Shown: piece by piece, positions 24,701 through 27,265 of the stretch
Layout of the letters: each line of letters opens with the position of its first letter
How positions within the stretch are numbered: the first letter of the stretch is position 1
IMG/VR virus record: IMGVR_UViG_3300017727_000122
Coordinates: 1 to 27,265 of that record
Direction: 5' to 3' (one strand)
From: a virus
DNA: 27,265 bases
Position numbers and translations under genes: made by a program
Notes under the pieces: generated by a model
Seen by the model: only the letters and a program-made list of their open reading frames with translations
Database searches by the model: none
Told to the model about the DNA's origin: nothing

Positions 24701-26949
24701 TTCAACCTCCTGAAAATTTAGAATCTTTAGACACTAGATTTAATGGCATAATAGAAGAAACAAAAGGTGGTAAAACCGTATTAGCAGCGGCTGATAAAGT
24801 TATACCAGAAGTTATAGCTAGACAAAAAGGTGCTAGCATTGGTAAATATAAACTTTACGTTCCACCATCTGCAGAAGATTTTATGGGTCTAATGTATTCT
24901 TTTATGGGTAAGGGTGCTCAAGGAGATTTACATAAGCAATTTTTTGAAGAAACATTAAACAAACCTTACAAAAGAGGTATAGCACAGTTAGAATCTGCTA
25001 AGCAGAAAATGGAAAACGATTACAAGGATCTTAGAAAAAAACATCCTAAAGTAGTTAAAAAGCTAAATAAAAAAATGCCTGGTACTGATTTCACATATGA
25101 TCAAGCTATAAGAATATTTCTTTGGAAAAGTGGTGGTTTTGATATGGCAGAAACTGGTTTAGAACCAGAAACAGCGGAAGGTAGAAAATTGATAAATGAT
25201 GCTTTTTTTGCTGTAGCTAAAGATCGTGAATTACAACAATTTGCGAGAGGTGTTGGACTTATATCTGGTCAAGAAAAAGGTTGGATTGATCCTAGTAGAG
25301 ACTGGGTCATTGATAATATAGCTAGTGATTTAAATAGTATTTCTGATAAAATAGGTAGAAAACAATTTTTACAAGAATTTACAGACAATTATAAAGAAAT
25401 ATTTAACAAGCAAAACTTAAATAAGATAGAAGCTATATATGGTAGCAGGTTTAGGAACTCTTTAGAAGATATACTTTTTAGAATGGAAAAAGGTACTAAT
25501 AGAAATTTTGGATCAGAAGATGCTAGAGCTAACGCTTTTGCTGATTTTCTAAATGGTTCTGTTGGATCTATAATGTTCTTTAATATGAGATCAGCAGCAC
25601 TTCAAACTCTATCAGCTGCTAACTATGTTAATTGGAGTGATAACAATATATATGCGGCTGGCAAAGCATTTGCTAATGTACCACAGTATTATGCTGACGT
25701 TGTTACATTATTTAACTCTGAAAAATTAAAACAAAGAAGAAAAGGTTTTAAAATGGACGTTAATCAAGCTGAGCTAGTTAGATCAATAGAAGGCCAAAAA
25801 GATGGCTTTAAAGCAGCATTAAGGTATTTACTTAAACTTGGTTTTACACCAACTCAAGCTGTTGATAGTTTAGCTATAGCAACCGGTGGTGCTACTTTTT
25901 ATAGAAATAGAATAAACACATATATAAAAGATAATGGTTTAACAAAAGAGGAAGCTGAAGCAAAAGCTTTTGAAGACTTTTCAGAAATTACTGATCAAAG
26001 TCAGCAGTCATCAGATCCAGCTATGGTATCCGAGCAACAAGCTAATAAATTTAGTAGATGGGTATTATCCTTTCAAAATACATCTATGCAGTACAACAGA
26101 CTTATAAAGAAGGCTGCATTAGATATAGCAAATAATAGAGGTAATACTAAAGAAAATGTATCAAAAATACTTTATTATTCATTTGTTCAAAACTTTACTT
26201 TTAACGCTTTATCTAGTGCACTATTTGCAGTAGCACTTGGTAGTAGTGATGATGATGAAAAAGATAAACAAAAAATATTAAGAACTGCTAACGGTATGGC
26301 TGATACTATATTGAAAGGTGCTGGATATCATGGAGCTATAATTGCAATGTTAAAAAATACTGCTTTTGAAATACATAAACAAGAAAGTAAGAGCTGGGGC
26401 AAAGACTATACCTATGTTCTTTTATCAATGCTAAATGTTGCACCAGCTGTAGGTTCTAAGTTTTCAAAAGGATATAAGGTACAAAAAACATATGAGTTTC
26501 AAAAGGATCTTATAAAAGAAAGAGGTTTTTATCCTGGTACATTAAATCCAAAAAAGTTTGGCAAAAAAGAGAGTATTGGTTTGAGAGGATCAAAAAATAT
26601 TATTGATAACCCTGCTTATATGATGGCTGGTTATGCTCTTTCTGTTGTAAATGTACCTTTAGATAGGGTTATAAAAAAAGTAAGTAATGCTAGTTATGCT
26701 TTAGATAATACAACTAAAGGTTGGCAAAAAACAGCCTTAATGTTTGGTTTTAGTACTTGGGATCTTGACTTAAAAAACTCAGATGGTCTTTTAATAAAAG
26801 AAAGAGCGCAAGATCAAAGAAAACAACAAGGTTTAGATAAAAGAAAAAAGACAAGTTTAATAAAAAAATTAAATAAAAAAGTTTGGTTCAATGAAATGAC
26901 AAAGTCAGAACAAGACAAATACATAAATGATATATTAAAACAAAAGTAA
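18718..26949 (+). CDS. Giant multi-domain internal virion (cargo) protein, 2743 residues
   Basis: Probably packed in the head and injected with the genome, like T7 gp16 in position but much larger and with other domains. The N-terminus FYLNGSEISFEQIKTNAE and LSVEDYMKS is a short leader typical of such marine phage proteins. Helical, charged repeats run to about 400. Gly/Ala-rich hydrophobic segments lie at about 482-521, 568-585 and 651-667. A zinc-metallopeptidase motif HEILH is at 1012-1016 with a candidate third ligand E1092. A sigma-region-2-like patch (TYDP...SFAAYVYKLLPLRV) lies near 1299-1337. A PD...EAK nuclease-like motif has D1749, E1775 and K1777. A conserved helical block starts near SAEDFMGLMYSFMGKG (2051), and the end includes SFQNTSMQYNRLIKKA and a hydrophobic helix (NFTFNALSSALFAVALG, near 2492-2508). 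No lytic transglycosylase or RNA polymerase catalytic motif was seen. It starts 61 bases after the previous stop. Confidence 0.8.
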   Translation: MNKFYLNGSEISFEQIKTNAESEGLSVEDYMKSSKITSEAMKPNEEQGVVEQPKVKKVDAFDSSKYHITAEDIAQEEGKVATSLTEKLSRVGLKIKEDFTTPFNEFGTSLDAITLSKINESNEKVNYNTASISDQVKEYKENNVTIPVNNSDSIEERVKKVNDFIDANADSSFFEKAKENNPQAVDDIVNDFSKHIPTLKAAKQGLINERLDFLEEINNQETYYNSATGSGDARFGGGFTFKGTPEQKELYKKYKEGKPLPEFTEEEILENKNKIINSNADKWMSEYISDLPEDKKIEVLSILYDTKESYLKDSEKLNKLKDNANKRYEYIDDLDAELEASYPGLSEGKKDFNPSEIFDIENKLKIRNKEVSAYLTQQQKIDEIGIAIGAEKNEFYLPLAIRNFEKNYSRIEQTQSSFKAMGAKALYGIADIARLGGFGSGIVMPRSVLKPLAQLNDDLGEELEGYQYTIPVDQISSAKDLSRWLMSSAINTGTSLSMAAAGGPAALPLFFTIGFGEVGSSYHIERDKAEARLYEYEDILKSGGTLDEQQLEQFNEDNRILGLSELQVVTSSAVAGAIEVGTEQLTTIKLLSGIKTGITQVAKKDLKLAGREIFKGVTLEPGGEVVVELVNNWTDINILGEDKSYFEGVKETFFQSLLPGGGFAIKNAAPFVNNVIVNNFSDRKQAKRLIEIENKIKELNPENKQRSRLSPGVRALVDDLLQENKGIRNDIYAKLRNNELTSKDIADLGRADIKMRKIQREVTAAANDPSLTLSEKKQIKDENKKEFDKQSGIREKILINDPLAATEKNKIQQETIDQFNFINKQLSGNAINRLNVEYNLLGGLKKQQINQDIIDNFIGDDKLTYEEANDEQKEVILGQAYIKNKLTEEFELNSQNAEKILDVLNKELGTDVKVYYIKSEREYIKEALEEGGIENVIKIASNNLKSDLSQDLVDENGNQIRFENQSDEQKAQTEASLQSYKTSFGFFEAEKGNVFIHKDKSIEGGEVGIVLHEILHAYFNKKQEQLSESLSETTTLKESFDETEGRNLLAYLKKEQPDLYAQVTRQLEMVTEARDRNYTDEKKRPLYSLDKEVMSVLSDVILGAKRNVPKSTRKSITDLVNNLMPKKFRDTKFGNFFKPTDSEALFDFVIDFNNRVSSDNNFYNQVSAKNTFDKAEKVKKDITNKKINENLQSTNKIISELSKQTTDNLNKFYEDGAGSSDIIFDVANELITTKVIDKQGNVKIVPGDGLIGKLVDRRTGVPLFKDNREQIIFEAAYGGNVRGEGKNKEGRNANTGIPDLIKTYDPNNEAGMSFAAYVYKLLPLRVNGIANHYLKAGSDAYSLSLSEEGNEFLAGSSEALMTTQDDISQSSEDVVNEQERVERLLDPRDLIADEELKNKATNVILDNFEDIADDPLSFKSLPDLSTETTAEIFQIPSKKLIPKNNFTQGELKNTMRNLDDMFDDFIKIFPKGAVVDKAVTQDLYGTSTGLPTNVLTSFYRKGDRIDTASGLPIYDLTAVTKEQFRQELGILPDGTIPDKVFVQSPQAQVAKGLAIMFGKLITNTTVRQHLKTLSGKEQLTADIAAGKSENMLSIVTNNTKKYFDKTHIPVDYISYVGSVVNTISSYMIPNEKINKYTTNVNAGNFEDRFKAAKKLYLNYVNENIKFENKGKNTLEKLRLLNNDDLDIIISKLQKTKIKKLVKKNYVKRGTSYKALAWEDILSTAVFEQKNSKFVILEEGTTGYDSTSPDLQVKVTLPVPDKDGKTKEKEFIIFFEAKLTTGARLGSLGSTTVKLLDEQLEYSSLSGGENKSIEQSIKESKKDINDAYIKLIKFISERHEGFNTIGSIGKKGEPNSNKLNEETYELAKDEGLVKETDFTFYTEIDQMSDKYNDKNNYFIEIKDKGLYFIGKNKADNIFNLPELKKKNGQYVKIGVRTNISKGDTDTNGFFNLRIRSQFVLGKGQRLKKSDYTLNDIAGLMEKMSNNLIENNEGRPIQPPENLESLDTRFNGIIEETKGGKTVLAAADKVIPEVIARQKGASIGKYKLYVPPSAEDFMGLMYSFMGKGAQGDLHKQFFEETLNKPYKRGIAQLESAKQKMENDYKDLRKKHPKVVKKLNKKMPGTDFTYDQAIRIFLWKSGGFDMAETGLEPETAEGRKLINDAFFAVAKDRELQQFARGVGLISGQEKGWIDPSRDWVIDNIASDLNSISDKIGRKQFLQEFTDNYKEIFNKQNLNKIEAIYGSRFRNSLEDILFRMEKGTNRNFGSEDARANAFADFLNGSVGSIMFFNMRSAALQTLSAANYVNWSDNNIYAAGKAFANVPQYYADVVTLFNSEKLKQRRKGFKMDVNQAELVRSIEGQKDGFKAALRYLLKLGFTPTQAVDSLAIATGGATFYRNRINTYIKDNGLTKEEAEAKAFEDFSEITDQSQQSSDPAMVSEQQANKFSRWVLSFQNTSMQYNRLIKKAALDIANNRGNTKENVSKILYYSFVQNFTFNALSSALFAVALGSSDDDEKDKQKILRTANGMADTILKGAGYHGAIIAMLKNTAFEIHKQESKSWGKDYTYVLLSMLNVAPAVGSKFSKGYKVQKTYEFQKDLIKERGFYPGTLNPKKFGKKESIGLRGSKNIIDNPAYMMAGYALSVVNVPLDRVIKKVSNASYALDNTTKGWQKTALMFGFSTWDLDLKNSDGLLIKERAQDQRKQQGLDKRKKTSLIKKLNKKVWFNEMTKSEQDKYINDILKQK

Positions 26950-26997
26950 TTTTTAATATAAACAAGTAATAATAAGAATATACAAAAAGTTAAAAAT
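26950..26997 (+). promoter_or_regulatory. A-rich leader of final gene
   Basis: A 48-base gap of very high A content ending in AGTTAAAAAT before ATG. A short T5 run follows the stop of the giant gene, but there is no stem in front of it, so it is not a convincing terminator. No Shine-Dalgarno is present before the first ATG at 26998. Confidence 0.3.
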
Positions 26998-27265
26998 ATG
27001 GCAAAAGAATTAGGAGGGAGTACAAATATGGGAGTTGATGTAGATGGAGATGGTAAGCCTGATTTTCACTTAACACTGAAATCAATAGGTTTAATCATAG
27101 CTGCAGTATTTACATTGGGTAGCATGTATGTAAAGTTACAGATGGATATTGAAGATGCTAAATCAATGCCACCAGCAGCCATAGATAGAACAGAGTATGA
27201 TTTAAATCATGCTTGGATGTTAGATCATGTTAAAGACTTAGAACAAGATGTTAAGGATCTTAGGA
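26998..27265 (+). CDS. Small membrane protein, holin-like candidate, 3' end outside window
   Basis: An open frame from ATG 26998 to the window edge (89 complete codons), too truncated to see its end. After a short head (MAKELGGSTN) come a possible calcium-binding loop DVDGDGKPDF (14-23), one membrane helix (about residues 29-47: SIGLIIAAVFTLGSMYVKL) and a charged segment likely to be coiled coil (DHVKDLEQDVKDLR). A second ATG at 27028 (M11) is preceded, ten bases earlier, by AGGAGG, the only strong Shine-Dalgarno before a start in the window. One membrane helix, small size, dual starts and position after the ejection genes would fit a holin or an inner-membrane spanin; a virion membrane protein is an alternative. 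It has no domain that settles its function. Confidence 0.6.
   Translation, partial: MAKELGGSTNMGVDVDGDGKPDFHLTLKSIGLIIAAVFTLGSMYVKLQMDIEDAKSMPPAAIDRTEYDLNHAWMLDHVKDLEQDVKDLR
27012..27017 (+). promoter_or_regulatory. Internal Shine-Dalgarno AGGAGG
   Basis: AGGAGG within codons 5-7 of the last gene, ten bases before the in-frame ATG at 27028. It could drive a second, ten-residue-shorter product, as in dual-start holins. None of the other starts in the window has such a site, so its use by the host is uncertain. Confidence 0.4.

Noticed and set aside
18718-26949. Virion RNA polymerase or lytic transglycosylase in the giant protein
   Set aside because: No DxDGD-type metal motif and no transglycosylase Glu-Ser...GxxGLxQ pattern found; DDLDI near 23763 and DDDEKD near 26250 do not fit.
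1-27265. tRNA genes, CRISPR arrays, insertion sequences, integrase or att sites
   Set aside because: None seen by eye on either strand: no spaced repeats, no cloverleaf, no transposase or recombinase motifs.

Overview
The window is part of the late (virion) gene block of a double-stranded DNA tailed phage with a podovirus-like plan. All genes lie on the + strand, packed with 1-60 base gaps. The DNA is AT-rich, arginine is mostly AGA, starts are nearly all ATG, and almost no start has a Shine-Dalgarno sequence; leaders are A/T-rich instead. That leader style, and the resemblance I recognise in the terminase, portal, capsid, ring and nozzle proteins to marine crAss-like and other uncultured marine podoviruses, suggest a phage of an AT-rich marine bacterium, most likely a Bacteroidetes/Flavobacteria host. 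The host is an inference; no host gene, tRNA or integrase is present.

Layout: (1) packaging and head, 1-7321: large terminase (its 5' end lies outside the window), portal, a charged scaffold-like protein and the major capsid protein, closed by a strong hairpin terminator. (2) A conserved protein of unknown function (7394-8200) between two hairpins. (3) Connector and tail, 8258-15859: two ring/adaptor proteins and an 1840-residue nozzle/muzzle-type tail protein, which share two kinds of beta-sandwich insertion module. (4) 15915-26949: a cupin-fold protein followed by three genes in the order typical of ejection (internal virion/cargo) proteins: a small Gly/Ala/Gln-rich one, a 458-residue helical one and a giant 2743-residue one. 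The giant protein carries a zinc-protease motif (HEILH), a sigma-region-2-like patch, a PD...EAK nuclease-like motif and several glycine-rich hydrophobic segments, so it looks like a 'polyvalent' virion protein delivered into the cell. (5) 26998 to the end: the start of a small membrane protein with a holin-like dual-start signature.

How they would work together: the scaffold and capsid protein build a procapsid on the portal; the terminase packs DNA through the portal; ring proteins and the nozzle close the vertex; the ejection proteins are packed in the head and leave first at infection; the last gene may begin the lysis module.

The most interesting signals are: two short patches inside the terminase gene with quite different codon use (GC-ending codons), lying over the ATPase and nuclease motifs, with a third patch in the scaffold gene; the multi-domain giant cargo protein; tail insertion modules shared between neighbouring genes; a possible +1 frameshift tail at the end of the 458-residue gene; and the dual-start membrane protein at the right edge.
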